Assembly (NCBI GenBank): GCA_028564705.1
Contig: JAPXFQ010001003.1
Coordinates: 1,741,001 to 1,805,000 of the forward strand
DNA: 64,000 bases
Origin: Apricaphanius iberus
Lineage: Eukaryota; Chordata; Actinopteri; Cyprinodontiformes; Aphaniidae
Reading direction: 5' to 3'
Shown here: positions 46,561 through 59,020 of the stretch, one piece after another
Position numbering within the stretch: the first letter of the stretch is position 1
Layout of the letters: the number at the start of each line of letters is the position of its first letter
Program-made: the position numbers and the translations under genes
Notes under the pieces: model-generated
Seen by the model: only the letters and a program-made list of their open reading frames with translations
The model's database searches: none
Told to the model about the DNA's origin: nothing

Positions 46561-48010
46561 CACCAAAATGTTAATATTTCTTATATTTTTTTCAAAATCA
46601 CCTCTTTCATCCTGTGTTGCATGTCAAACATTTTTTTAATATGTCACCATGGCTGTCATCATTCACATTAAAGGCTTTTAACCCAGAGTGCAGACACTAA
46701 TAAAGATGAATCCTGACAGCTTGGTGGAGCCACCTTGAGTCATGCTTCAAGCTCTCTGTCTTTATATTCCAGCTGCCTTACTTTATGTTAAGAAAGGATC
46801 AGTTTTGTGTAAAACTTTCGGTCTGTTAACTCATTGGTTTACATGAGTGGCTAACTTAAAAGTGAGATTAGCTATAGGAATTTATATTCATATTTATTAT
46901 CAAACAGTTTATGAGATATCTGTACATGCATAAAGGGATATTCCACCGCTAAGTGAAATTTAATCAGTTGAAAACTTCCCCCAGAGTTAGATAAGTAAGA
47001 AAAATAATTCTCAAGGATTTATGTTGATTTTGTGGGCGCTGCTTCCTGTCCTTGCACCCTCGTCATAATGTAGTCCTAAATCTAAATTGCCTCTGTCATT
47101 ATTTTGTGTAACTTATTTTAATTTGCAATCAATATGATTCTTTAGATCACCATGAATAATTACAATAATAACTGAGTAATTTTCATACATTTTGCATAGA
47201 TTATACTAACTGTTACCAGTTTTTACCTTGTTTATGCCTAGCTAAAGCAAACAGACTGCTGCCAGATTAGGACAATGACTGGGCTAGTTACAAATTTTCT
47301 CTGTTATCTAACTCTGGGGAAAATGGTTATAGACTGAATTTAATGTATGGGTGGAATATCCTTTTAAAGCACACTAAATGAAAAAAAAAATCATGTTTGC
47401 TTCATGTGGAGCATCAAAAAGAGATGATGATGAAATATTAATGAGTGTGGGGTTGAGTGTGAGTCCAAACCAGGAGCACAGATTTAAGAATGTTAAAACT
47501 TTGTACACACTGCATGCACAAGCAACAATTTTAAACCATTATAATCTTTGTTAGCTTTGTCATGACTATAACATTGCATGCAACCAACAAACTGGAATGA
47601 CACTTTAATTTTGTCAAAGTATTTTGAAACAATGAACTGAGAGAATAAAGATTAGAATAAACATTAAAAGGTTCTGTTGAATATCTTCAACTTCAAATAT
47701 TTAATCTATACTATTTTTCTAATTTTAAACAGATTTAACCAATATTTCTGCATTATTTCTAAGCTTTTCAGCCATTGTCTGAACTGTTCGATGTCAGTAA
47801 TCCAGCATGCGTTACTCTGAATGTAGACCGCGCAAGCCTCATGAGCATCACTAACTGAAATATTGTCCTCTGCAAACATAACTCATGACAACTTTTTCTT
47901 CAGCAGACCTGAAGTTAGAAAAATCTACTAAACCCCCTGTTCCAGAGTTGGTTCAGTGCTACAGCCCGACTTAGAATATATAAATAGAACATGCCAGTTA
48001 TCTACTGCAC
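46561..48010. other. Intergenic, nothing recognised
   Basis: AT-rich with no convincing exon or repeat. Confidence 0.45.
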
Positions 48011-48059
48011 ACCACTGTTGAAATCCTTCATCTGCCTGGAAGAGAATTCAAGCCCCATA

Positions 48060-48428
48060 TCAACACCCCTCATAACTGAAATGAGAGTAAGGGCCTGGTG
48101 GACGATGCAAAACCACAAACAAAAGTAGTTTTAATGTTGTGTATCTTGGATGAGGAAAATTAAGGTTTACATGTTCAAAAGCCCTGTGGCTTTTAATTTT
48201 TCTAGGATAAATTTGTAAATCTGTTTGAAAGATGGTCGCACCTCCTCTTCCTAACCCCGTACTTCTAGGAATGTCAAAATATAAATAATTGGAGGGAGTT
48301 GACTCATTTATACTTACAAAATCCTCCTGCTGTAGCCTGGTTTCTGATAAGCAAAACAAATCAATTATATCATCACATATCAAGTAATTTACTGATAAAG
48401 TATTTGAGAAGAGCGATCTTATGTTCAA
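48060..48428 (-). pseudogene. LINE ORF2 endonuclease N-terminal fragment
   Basis: The frame begins MNIRSLFSN and continues with [11 protein letters not shown], the APE-type endonuclease motif normally reading LxETWL, then [19 protein letters not shown] and GGATIF. This is the start of ORF2 in CR1/L2-like LINEs. The remainder (catalytic Asp/His blocks, reverse transcriptase) is gone after about 48060. Confidence 0.75.
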
Positions 48429-48539
48429 TAAACCACACCTAATTGTCTTATTTTTTGTTCAGTCAAAGTCGTATTTATTTTTAAGAGACTTTCATAATTT
48501 GCTTTTGTTAGTTTAATTTTAATCAATTTTATTTTGGGC

Positions 48540-49105
48540 CAACCCTAATTTTAGTCACCTCCAATTGGCGTAACCAGTGTCATTAGCACCAGCAGGAATA
48601 ACAATCTTATCGTATTTATGCTTACCCTTAGCCAGCAGTTTCAGGTGTGATTTGATGTCGCTTTTTCTGGCCCCTGGAAAACATTTGACTATAATTGTGT
48701 CTTTAGTGCCATGTTTCTGAATATGGAACTGCCAATTACCAGGGTCTGCTTCTCAATGGGTGTGTCGCTGAGCACAGAACATCTGTTAGAAATGCGGACA
48801 AGACAGTGCCTTGTTGCTCCTTTGTTCCAGATCCCCCACCTTAGTTCCAAGCTTCCACTCTCTGATATACTGTAACTCCAGTGCTTCTTTGTGGGTTTCC
48901 TCGCCACAGCCTTCCAGTGCTTTTTCGTAGGTTTCCTCACCGCCAGCTTCCAGTGCTTCTTCATGGGTTTCTTTGCTGTAAAGCCCCAGTTCTTCATGGG
49001 TTCCTCCAATCCAGCTGCTTCCAAGAAAAAAAATGTGATCTCCTTCCGCAAGTTCCTTCCTCCATGGGTGGCCCCTGAACCCTTGTCATGGGTTCCTTTG
49101 TCCAA
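48540..49105 (-). pseudogene. LINE ORF1 with SGNH-esterase-like end, frameshifted
   Basis: The frame 49105-48689 is open for 138 codons and ends with [17 protein letters not shown], the GxS block of the SGNH/esterase domain found in ORF1 of some CR1-type LINEs. The next blocks (CFPGARKSD.., then VIPAGANDT) continue in another frame down to about 48560, so one frameshift breaks the protein. The N-terminal part has three in-frame 12-residue repeats. Order on the - strand (ORF1, then the endonuclease frame) fits one LINE insertion covering 48.06-49.11 kb. Confidence 0.6.
48878..48985 (-). repeat. Three 36-bp in-frame repeats in LINE ORF1
   Basis: Units start at 48878, 48914 and 48950 with CCAGTGCTT on the + strand and encode variants of KAVARKPTKKHW. 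Confidence 0.85.
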
Positions 49106-49109
49106 ATGT

Positions 49110-50717
49110 TTAGTTTTGTTAAGATGTTTTATTCTTCAGGACATTCTTTTGTGAACTTCTTGTTTCTTGGTTGTTCTTGCTATCCTGTACCCCTCATCCA
49201 GCCCTGGTCTGGTAGTTCTTTGTTTTGGGGTGGTGAATGTCTTTCCCTGTCTCTGTCAGTCTTTACATCCTTGATTGTCCCCAGCTGCCAAGAGTTTCGC
49301 TGATTGTCTTCCCGATTAACTTCTCTGTGCATATGTTTCCATATCTATATCAAATCATTGTCGTCGTTGTCATCATCATCGTCCTTGTTTCTGAGCCTGT
49401 TACCAGTTCTTTAGGTTTAATGTCAGTCTGCACTGTCTTCATTGAATTAGGACATTTCCTATCTCAAAACCACTCTGCGCTTGGCTCCAATCATCAAACC
49501 ATAACAAATTCAGTTTATATATAAAGCTCCAGTTCACAAGTGTCATCTCCTGGTACTTTACAAGATAAGCAGATCCAGTTTGCATACATAAATATATGCT
49601 GAATTTAAACTGATCATTTTGACAGGTTTGACATCTTCCGCAAAATACATAAGACAGCTATATTACAATGCAGTAAAATTCAGTTTAATAAGAGATTTGA
49701 AGAAAAAAAATCTTATTCAAGAAAACCCAGTTGATTTCTTTGAGTTGTCAACTTTACAGCAGTGTCTAGTATTGAGCATGAATGAGGCAACATTCGAAGA
49801 GAAAACTCTCCTTGAACAGGAAGGAAGATTAATCTGAACCTTGGTCATTTAAAGCAGAGCAGACACACATAAAACACAGAAGCCCTGGGTCAGATGTATT
49901 TTAATTGTTGCAGAAATTAAGTGCAAAATCATGGCAACAGTAGCACCTCAACTGATTTAATAAAGGAGAGAAACACAGTTACAAGATAAGCTCTTTGATT
50001 CAATCTGTGGTATGCAAATAGAGCTATGTCCAGCAAAGACACAGGGTTAAACGTAGAAGAAGGCACACCGTAACCTGTCTAGAAAAGTTAGAATAAATTA
50101 ACTGAACTTGGCCACTTATGAGGAAAATAAATTATCACGGTTACTTTTTGTAATTAAATGATATGACCCTATTACATGTCACTAGCTACTCTCCAGTCCT
50201 AATAACAATGTTTGCGCCAACTACTTTCAAATTAGATCATTTAGAATTGAGTCACTGCTCAGAAAGTGTACCAAATTAAATTTAAATAGGACTTTTGCTT
50301 TTTTATTGTATATTTCAAACTTAGAGAAATTGTACCAAATCATTTTGTTTTTGTTATCACAAGGTTTTAGGTTTTCATTTTGTTTTGGCTAATTATGGTT
50401 GCAAAGTTTTGTGCAGTTACAGAAAATTGAAGAGCAAATATAATTAGATTTAAATTAGCCCATGTGGTTCCTGATTAATTTACACATCCACTCTGACATT
50501 TTCACCAATAATGTGAATAAATAACATTCCTATATTTGTAGTTTTTCCCTGCAGTTTTTAAATAGAAAAAAAAAAATCAATTTGAAAAAAACACAATGTG
50601 AATCATTAATAATGTGTGTGTGTGTGGGGGGGGGGGTGATGTACAATGTTAGAAAAAAAGATCATTTTAAAGTTGTAGACTTTTTGCTAATCTAGAAATC
50701 TATCACCTGTAGTGGCT
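49110..50717. other. Intergenic, nothing recognised
   Basis: T-rich 49.1-49.5 kb, then AT-rich; a (TG)n-G run lies at 50613-50636. The 95-codon frame at 49237-49524 is not a recognised protein. TAATTA-rich sequence at 50380-50520 might be regulatory. Confidence 0.4.
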
Positions 50718-51130
50718 CTGAGAAATTATGGCGCTAAACATGGATGGATTTCTGTAATTCTTTCCTATTTGGAAGACCAAAAGGTGCAGTTAAAAGCCTT
50801 CAGTTGATCCAAAAAGCAGGTGTTTTGATGAGTATTAACAAGATAGGGTTTTAGCTTCCCTTCATTGGCTCTCTCTTAAATCCAGAATATATTTAAGATC
50901 CTCATTCTTACATATAAAGTTCTTAATAATCAAACTCCATCATAGATCAGATATCTGTTTGCTCCTAACAAAGCATTTTGCTGTTAGACTGCCAGTTTAC
51001 TGGTAGTTCCTTTGGATTTCTAAAAGTAGAATGGGAGGCTGATATTTTAGTTTTCAGGCTCGTCTCCTGTGGACCCAGCTCTGAGGTTTAGTCCCGGAGG
51101 CAGACACAACGTCTGTCAAAACTAAAACAT
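50718..51130 (+). mobile_element. L2-like LINE ORF2 C-terminal relic
   Basis: Broken + strand frames read VLASLHWLSLKSRIYL, then KFLIIK..HHRSD, then SRMGG, corresponding to the post-reverse-transcriptase segment that includes LHWLP and, at 32.8-33.1 kb, PVAQRIDF. Stops and frameshifts make it older than that copy. Confidence 0.65.
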
Positions 51131-51179
51131 AAAACATCGAAGGAATTTGTTGGAATTGTTAATTCCTTGAGCTATTTAG

Positions 51180-51610
51180 CATTTAATTTTGATTATCATC
51201 TAACCAAAGCACCTTCTTCTACATATTTCCTGTCATACATGGCTTGTGGCAAACTACAAACCAGACTTCTTAGGATTTTGCTTCAACAAAATCCTAAGAA
51301 GTGAAATAAATAACCAGTAACTGTCCTGTCAACACATTCTGCCAGCTGAGTGCTGGATCGCTGCTGCTCCTCAAAATCTATGCTGGGCCTCTTTGCTGCT
51401 TCTATGAATATTGCTTCCTTTGCTCCAGCCTGTCAGTTGTGACGGACGACCTTGTCTTTGCAGGTTTACAGGTAAGCCATATCTTTTTATTTTTAGATGT
51501 TGAAACTAGAACTAGAACTCTGTGACATGATCAAAGTCTGGGACACTGTTTTGTACCCGAAATAATGCCTCGACTTTGACCACAGCTTTTCCCACACTTT
51601 TATCCCTCAC
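51180..51610 (-). pseudogene. Tc1-like transposase remnant (family A, second copy)
   Basis: Same family and orientation as 24733-25150, sharing CTAACCAAAGCACCTTC-like and TGGCTTGTGGCAAACTACAAA blocks, and running further toward the transposase start (GCTGCTCCTCAAAATC.., GGCCTCTTTGCTGCTTCTATG, CCAGCCTGTCAGTTGTGACG). A local inverted copy (51265-51302) replaces the normal sequence. Confidence 0.7.
51265..51302. repeat. Perfect 16-bp hairpin inside the Tc1 relic
   Basis: ACTTCTTAGGATTTTG, loop CTTCAA, CAAAATCCTAAGAAGT. The first arm follows the Tc1 sequence; the second arm is its exact inverse and does not match the related copy at 25.1 kb. Confidence 0.9.
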
Positions 51611-54600
51611 CCATCTTCAAAGATGGTGCAGATGCTTTTGCATGACCTATTAACTAACTTTAATGCCAGCAGTCTTGATTTACAGTTATTAGTGTTATTT
51701 GGGTATCTCTTTGCATAGAACCTGCTTAAACATGGGAATTATTTACTCAGTGTTACAAAAGTGAATTTATTATGGAGAACTAGAAACATTAAACAGCTCA
51801 TAAAAAGATGATAGTAACCAAATATATGTTTTGTTTCAGTCACATGTATGAATTGGTCATATAAAGCAGATGTTTTTCCAGATAAAGAGTAAAGATGGTA
51901 GTTTTTATCACCTCATGGTAAGAAAAGGGGCTTTTACAGCTTCACCTGCTTCTTATAGATTCAGAAAGTAATTATTTGAGTTTGCATTTTTAGAAGGTTC
52001 TCAATCAAAGAGCTTCTGAATTCATCTCAAGTTTTAGTTTGCCGATTTATAAATTATTAACCAGAACCGTCACCCAGCTTGGTTTCATTTGGATTTAAGT
52101 ACAAATATGCCGGGTAGATGAGCTGTGTGTCAGTATATAAATGCAAAGACATGTACAGACACTTGTATCCTCCTTTTTTTTAATGCTCTCTGGATTTCTC
52201 TCCATGTTTTTTTCTCTTGCTGTCCTCTTTCTCCCCCGACCACAGCCACCCATCCAGCTGCTGCTTTGATATTAGTTTCATGAAATCTACAGTTGCAACT
52301 GATCTGCTACTCTGAATCTCATTCACTTCTCATCATCTCAGACTTTTTCTCAGCCTTTTATCCTCCCACTGTCAGCAGAACACAGGAACTGTGATTTTCT
52401 TCTTCTCTTCCCCTCTCTTTTTATACCCAATGCAGGGCAAGTTAGGTGAGGGATGCAACATTTCTCATTATTTTCAGTGGACATCTGACTGTGTTGCTTT
52501 GATAAGGTTTCTTTAAGGTGTCCTTAGAGTCGGGCTCAGAGTTTTGTCTTGTTCTCTCACAAAAGAACCCATGGTGAGCATCCTCATTCTTATCCGGAAA
52601 GACTGAGAATGAATGCCTAGCTGACCTTCCAGACCTGAAAAAAAAAATGTCAATGACTTAAAATACTTTAATCTACATTTAGGTTTGTTGGATATGGTTT
52701 AGAATGTTGTAAATCTAACATTTAAAAATGTTTTTTTTTAATGTTTTCTTAGAAAAGGGAAATGCTATACGCGATTTGAAGCAGAGAAAGGGGAAAGGAA
52801 ATATCCCAAGCTTTGAAAATTGAGAACTGAAGACTTAAAACATACCGAGATATGTCTATATGTCTCTCTACTTTGACAAGCAAGGAGACATCCAAAGTTC
52901 AGGTGGGAGAATCAGTTGAAAGGATATCTTTTAGTTAAACTCTACACAAACAATTGCCCTATGGAAAAGTGGCAAGAAGACAGACATTGTTCAGGAATCA
53001 TGTCAGCATTTCATCATAGATATGAATTTCAAATATCGGGAGAAAAAAGAATCCACCAATATCAGTGTTTCTTCCCAGCCATCTAGCTTGTATGGATGAG
53101 AAGGTAACATGCTTCAGCATTGTTTTGGTTTAACCCAACTCTGGGTTTCAGACTCTGCAAATGTTGACCAGTATACAACTCGAAGACCCAATTAAATGAG
53201 CATGCTCAGTATTTTTTTTTCTTTTTAAGGTCAGCTAGAATGACCAATTTTTTTTTCTATTTGAATTTTTTTACATAATTCATTATTGCTTTCTTTAAGT
53301 TCATAAGCTCACATTCACAAAGTCTGTATCCAAATTCAGAGGCTTGATCCTTCGAAGGTTACATTTGAAGGCAGATTAGAACATAGTGATGTGATGAAGG
53401 CTGTTCAAATTCAAAGACTTCTCCAAATGCAGTCCACAGATGTGTTCTCCTTTCCTTGGATTTGAAGGGAGGTACTGGTGTATCTTTTGCAGACCTACCT
53501 ATTCCAAGACTTATTGTAGGCCAATCAGGGTTTTTTTACCCTTATAACAGTGACAGTCCCAGGGTTTTAGAAATGGAGATGAATACAGCTGTAAATCTTA
53601 GTATATCAAATCTGGCAATACAAAAAATTTAATCTTAAAGCAGTTGTTAGTTAGGCTTTTTCATTTGCATAATCATATTTTTATTATAATTTGTGAAAAT
53701 TGTAATTAAAAAGATTAAATAAGTAATAAAAGAAAAAAAAAATCAAAAAGATTTAGAGTTCAACTTTTTGTGTGTGTGTTTAGTGTCCTCACGGTTTACA
53801 GGTGACATGATATTCACAGAGAATAAATCAGAAGACTAGACCATCCAATTTCACAGCCACTCACTTCCAGTCTTTGCAACGGACAAAAAACCCAGCTGAA
53901 GTGGGTTGTGAATCTGATGGATGCGGCCCCTTAATTTTGACATGCCTTTAACAAACTTAGGAAGGACCAGATGAGGATGATGTCATGGCTTTGTAAGACC
54001 CTCAGAAAGCCTGTCACAGTATTATGAGATAGTCTGCCTGCTTAGATGCAATGTAAGAAATGAGAGAGGGTTTAAAACGTTTGCACAAACTTCTGCAGTT
54101 GTACATTTTGTGATAATTAAGACACTCTGGCCTGCATCAAAGTAGTGGACCAATTAGGCACTGCTGTCCCTTGAGCCTTGTTGTTAAGAGGCTGAAGACA
54201 AAGTGAAGCTGTTAGGAATAAGAAAACATAATCAATGTCTGCCTATCCAGGAACGACTGTTGATCTCGAGTTAAGTGTTGAAGTCAAAGTTATCGATTTC
54301 AAATAGCCTGCGGTCGAGCGTTCCCTGATTCAAGAGCCAATTAAAGCTCTTAACAAGCTTGTTTACAGATCTGAACAACTTCACTGATGGAGAGACTCCT
54401 GTTTGCTTAGCTAGAATAAAATAATTGTTGTTCTTGATTGATTGCTGGTTGCAATTTTCAGCAATAAATGTGTTAATGAGTAGGGTTGTTTGAGAGCTCT
54501 TTGTAGAGAGGAATGTAAACTCCTAGTGTGTCTTGGCCTGATGGAGTGGAAATAATGAAATCCTATGAGCTTCTACCCCACAAAACGTGGTGAATAGGAC

Positions 54601-55569
54601 TTCTAGAATCATTTTGTTGACTGACATAATAAAAGATGAGATGCAATTCTTAGCCTTACCACATGCTGATGTTCTGACTGAGATGAAAGTCAAAAACCAC
54701 CCTGTTGAAAACACTGGGGCTGGGTTTACATTTAAAGTCAAAGTGAGTTAAATGTCTCATGTACCCATTATGTTAATGTGTGTGCTGATGCAAAATTATC
54801 ATCCAGCCTGTCAAAAATGATAGCTAGCTTTCTTGTCTGTTTTTATGTGTATAACACATCGTCTGTTTTATTATTGAATGAATATTTTATGCTTCAGAGA
54901 TTTTCTCTTGATTTGAACCTTTTTTTTAATAGCAGACATCCTGAAAATGAAAATAGACTGAAATAATCCATAGCTCCTAACTATGCAGTCTGTTTTTACC
55001 GTCAGGACTGTAACAGCCAGCCTGGCACTGTTATCTGCAATCTAGAGTAATCATTCTGACTAAAATTTAAATATGTATAAATGAAAAAGGAAAAATGTTG
55101 CATTATTGAGCAGGAAATGAAATCTGCATCAGTGCATGAGAGTATATCTAAAGCTTGAGTTTGTACTCATTGATAATGATTTATCATAAAATCTGGTGAT
55201 TTATCTAGCGAGGAGCAGAAAGTCAGCAGAATGGTTGTCTGGAAAATCGGAAAACGAAATGAAAAAGAAGTATTAGACTCAAACAAGAAAGAAAAAAAAA
55301 GAATGATATATGTACATTATGGACAAAATTACACAAATAAAGTATTGTGCAGTTAAAAAAAATGAAAATGGCATACTACTCAAATTTGATAAATGTGCAA
55401 CTGAGCAGGATCATTTAAATATATTTAGAGGATGTGCGTGTGTGTTTGTGCATTAAGACACATTTAAAAGCATTGAAAAAACAAACCTTTCAAACAGATA
55501 TGTTTGAATAACAGCAGAATTTTTTAATTTTGAAGTGAGATAAGCAGTGAAAATTTCACCAGATACGTA
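51611..55569. other. Intergenic, possible regulatory DNA, no gene recognised
   Basis: No exon or repeat family was identified. 53.98-54.40 kb is of balanced composition with few simple runs and contains homeobox/SOX-like motifs (ATAATTAAG, CAATTA, GAACAAC..), as expected of a conserved non-coding element, but conservation cannot be judged from one sequence. Confidence 0.35.
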
Positions 55570-55960
55570 AACATGTATCTAGTATGTTGGGAGCAGTAAT
55601 CGTAAGAGTCTAACAGCTATTTGGGGAAAGGACCTACGATAACTCTCCTTCTTGCACCCAGGACACAAAAGTCTGTAACTGAAGGAGCTCTGTAGCTCAG
55701 CAACAGCTTCATACTGTTCATAGGGTGGGAGACACTGTCCATCAGTGACGTCATTTTGGCCAAAGTCCCTCTGTCTCTCACCTCCTGCACTGGATCGAGA
55801 AGGCATCCTAGAACAGAGCTGGCGTTCTTGATGAGCTTCTCCGAACTATTTCAGGTATAGATAAACTGCTGCTCCAACATATCACACCATAAAGGCTGAT
55901 GCAACCACAGAGTCAAAGGTCTTCAAGAGCACTCCATAGACTCCGAAAGACCTCAGACGT
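55570..55960 (-). pseudogene. LINE ORF2 C-terminal relic with 3' end
   Basis: On the - strand the frame at 55806-55579 includes PSRSSAGGERQRDFG, LPPYEQYEAVAELQSSFSYR and LLCPGCKKESYRRSFPQIAVRLL, resembling the very C-terminus of L2-like ORF2 proteins. The + strand continuation to 55960 is its upstream coding in decayed frames. Confidence 0.55.
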
Positions 55961-57085
55961 GGATCTAATCGAGGAATAAATATTGACCATTTATGTTTTG
56001 CTTAATTTTGAGTATTTTTGGCATATGTTATTGGTTTGCAAGATCGTCTTCAAATAAGAACACACGTTAATTGCAATATGGTGATACATTTTTAGCACAA
56101 AAAAAGTGGGTGTTCTGAGGATCAATGTCACCTGAATATAGTTAGAAAACAACAAAAGAATACTGTTTTCTGTTTGATGATAAAAAGCAGCTCCGGAAAT
56201 AGAAGTATGTAGGGAAACAGATGCATTTTTGTTTAACCAGCGTTCTTAATTTCAATTTCATTATAAAAAAATATATGCAAAAATAGTTTGGAACCAAACC
56301 TGAATGTTGTAACACCTGCAAAATATTAAACTCATATTTGTTAATTACACATTAATGAAGATCCTGCTCTTCAAATGAGCTCTGGCCATAAAAAATAAAT
56401 AAATAAATGATGATGATTTGAATGGAAAATTATTTAAATTGATGTTACTGATCTGTTTGACAGATTGTCTAGACTGTGTTTCTTCTTTATAGAAACCAGT
56501 TTTTGACATATAGTTTTGTTGACATCCAGTATTATTTAAATTTGTCTGACATTTCAAGGGTTGTTTAACTGTTTTACCCTGACTGAGCAGGATTAGATGA
56601 TGAAACACTGAAATGTTTCATAACTCAAAAAAAACAAAAAAACAGTAGTCAATAAAACACTGCATTATTTTTCTCCAGGCTCTGATTTAATACATTTTTA
56701 TATAGTATAAAATCATGAATCGGATGTGTAAGTCAGGGTCAAGGGGTCAGGCAAACACTTTAAGGGCCCCATGATGAACACTAAATGAAAACGTTTGAGA
56801 CGTAATGGACGCAGTGTATGCGTCAGACATTTACACCACACTTTCCATTTCAATGTCCTTCGTCCCCAACACTTTTTTTCAGCTGTTACTGTCGTTTAAT
56901 ATGCGCAACAAAGTTTTCCAAGTCATCTTTAAATGCACCTTAATTGCACATACACTAACACAGATATTACTTGAAAAAATTAAGCAGTGTTTTACTAAAT
57001 AATCGTATTATATTTTTGTTAACATATCGTGTTTATCCAATGTTTATTTTAACATTTTAACCTCGTCATTTTAATCTTCCGCACA
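55961..57085. other. Intergenic, nothing recognised
   Basis: AT-rich. The frames at 56345-56608 and 56805-57002 have no recognised domain. Confidence 0.45.
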
Positions 57086-57478
57086 TTTTTTTTATCTGAG
57101 GGAGCCCTCTGCCTCGGGAGCAGTGGTCAGATGTAGCACTTGGGTGGAGATGGGGGTCTCAGCTTTCCCTCCTCTGAGCTCCCTGTGTCAGTGCCTCAGC
57201 TGCTGCTACCGATGCAAATGGCTCCTCTGATGCCGTTACCTAACTTGACCTGGCTCATCTGTACTCTCTGTAAAACGTCCTTTTTTTTAAATACTGTTGC
57301 TTTTAAGCGTGTGCATGCATGGGTGTTGGGGGAAGGGGGGTATAATTTGATATCATACTCTTAATTCTGTGGGGGAGGGTTGGGAATGTGGTTTATGTGG
57401 GGTAATTTTAATGTGTGAAGCATTTTGAGATGCAACTCTGTATGAAAAACAGTTTATAAATAAAGTTTGATTTGATTG
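57086..57478 (+). mobile_element. LINE 3' UTR/tail
   Basis: The end GAAGCATTTTGAGATGCAACT..AATAAAGTTTGATTTGATT is the style of 3' terminus seen in fish L2/CR1-like LINEs, including the TTGATT-type terminal repeat. The upstream part is GC-richer, with no complete frame. Confidence 0.6.
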
Positions 57479-57784
57479 GTGGATCACAGACAGGTGTGCT
57501 GAGCAGAGCAGCATGTTCATCAAACCAGACAAAGCAACAGGCAACAAACTTTGCAGGTATTATTCCAAAATCTCTGTAAATTGAGTTATGAGGTTGCAAT
57601 CCTAATCATAGCTAAATGATAGTAATTTAATGCATGCCAGTATATTGATTTAAGCAATTTAACAATAGTAATGCTACATTCCTTGCTAGTTATTTTATTC
57701 TTGGGATAAACCCACTCCTCTTACATCGCTGTGCAGAAATTGTACTCACTACTGCTCACACATATTTGAAAGAAATCTTTATTG

Positions 57785-57945
57785 TCCCTATAAAGATTTG
57801 GACAAAGATTATGAATTATGAATGTATTTATAATGCTGTAACTTGTACTGATGATCTGTCTGTGTTGGCTATGTCTCCCTTGTAAAAGAGATTGTGTATC
57901 TCAATAGGACTAACCTGGTTAAATAAAGGCTAAAAGAAAGAAAAA
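57785..57945 (+). mobile_element. Second LINE-type 3' tail fragment
   Basis: TGTATCTCAATAGGACTAACC..GGTTAAATAAAGGCTAAA resembles a common fish LINE terminus. Short, so classification is tentative. Confidence 0.45.
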
Positions 57946-58167
57946 AGAATGAGAATGCAGGGTCTTCACAGGTAAGGATAGATTAGAGTTAGCTGAGAGA
58001 AAGAGATCAATTGCTAGGACAAACCAGGCATGTATTGGAGAGAGTTTTCGTGGATATTTCAGAATTACTCTCATTCACACTTATAAAAAAAAAAAAAATT
58101 GTCTTTAATTTATCAGGTAACCTGGGATTGATGTATAGGGGAAACTTGTATATGATATAGACTCATA

Positions 58168-58300
58168 ATATGCAGAGTGAGATATTTTAAGCCTTTATTT
58201 GTTATTATGTTTATAATTATGGTTTACATCTAATAAAACACAAAATGTAGTATCTCAGAAAATTAGAATATTACATAAAATACATTAAAAAGGGGTTTTA
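58168..58300. mobile_element. Tc1 terminal fragment (family B style)
   Basis: AGTATCTCAGAAAATTAGAA followed by TATTACATAA is the inverted-repeat end of a widespread fish Tc1 family. The preceding text (GAGATATTTTAAGCCTTTATTTG, ATTATGGTTTACA) is its inner flank. The transposase is absent. Confidence 0.65.
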
Positions 58301-58443
58301 AATGCTCACTGGGCCTGAGTGCTGAGTGCCTGATTGTCAGATAAATCCAAGGGGGGTTGCTAGCAGACCCTGCTTACGTCCCTCTGATTTCATAATTTTA
58401 TGTTTGTAGCAATTATAATTCAGTTGTATACAAGTGTGCTTTA

Positions 58444-59017
58444 GGCTACGTCCACACGAAGCGGATAAGGTTATACGGGGAGTTAGACGCCTAATGTTAT
58501 CCACTCAACACGAGCATTTACACCCCGTTTAAGGTCCCATGATTGCGCAATCCCATACCGACCTGTGCAAATTCTGGGCATGCAAGAAAAGACGCACGGA
58601 ACACGCGTATAATCTACGTGACACCAGCGCCTACATAATATATACAAGAAGCTCTACAGCACAGTTCATATCTGCTTGTCCAGTTAACCGAAGAGAACAA
58701 TAGCTGCTCAGAAGAAGAGAGTTTTTTGTGTGGACATACGACGAGATTGATTTATTACTCTTCGCTGTTGTCTTTGTCTGTAGTGTCGTATTGTTATTGA
58801 CGCAGCATTCATTGACGCCACTTCCTTTCATTATCCGGGAAAGCTGTCCACACTAGCTCGTTTAGCTGTTGAATTAAGATTTACACGGCTCTCTTACCCG
58901 GCTAATAGTTATCCGGCCACAGACCTTAAACGACGCCGGGTTAGTGTGGACGATAGAGGGGTGTAGACTAAATAATTATACGTTTAAGGCATTATCCGGC
59001 TTAGTGTGGACGTGGCC
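58444..59017. mobile_element. Harbinger MITE, copy 2 (TTA duplication)
   Basis: Same ends and length as 40882-41452, flanked by TTA at 58441-58443 and 59018-59020. The different flanking trinucleotide (TTA rather than TAA) shows an independent insertion instead of a segmental duplication. The Myb/SANT-like start region is frameshifted here. Confidence 0.9.
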
Positions 59018-59020
59018 TTA

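Noticed and set aside
52420..52470. Possible micro-exon (CAG|GGCAAGTTAG|GTGAGG) near 52440
   Set aside because: Splice-like motifs this short arise often by chance, and no flanking coding exons of a gene were found.
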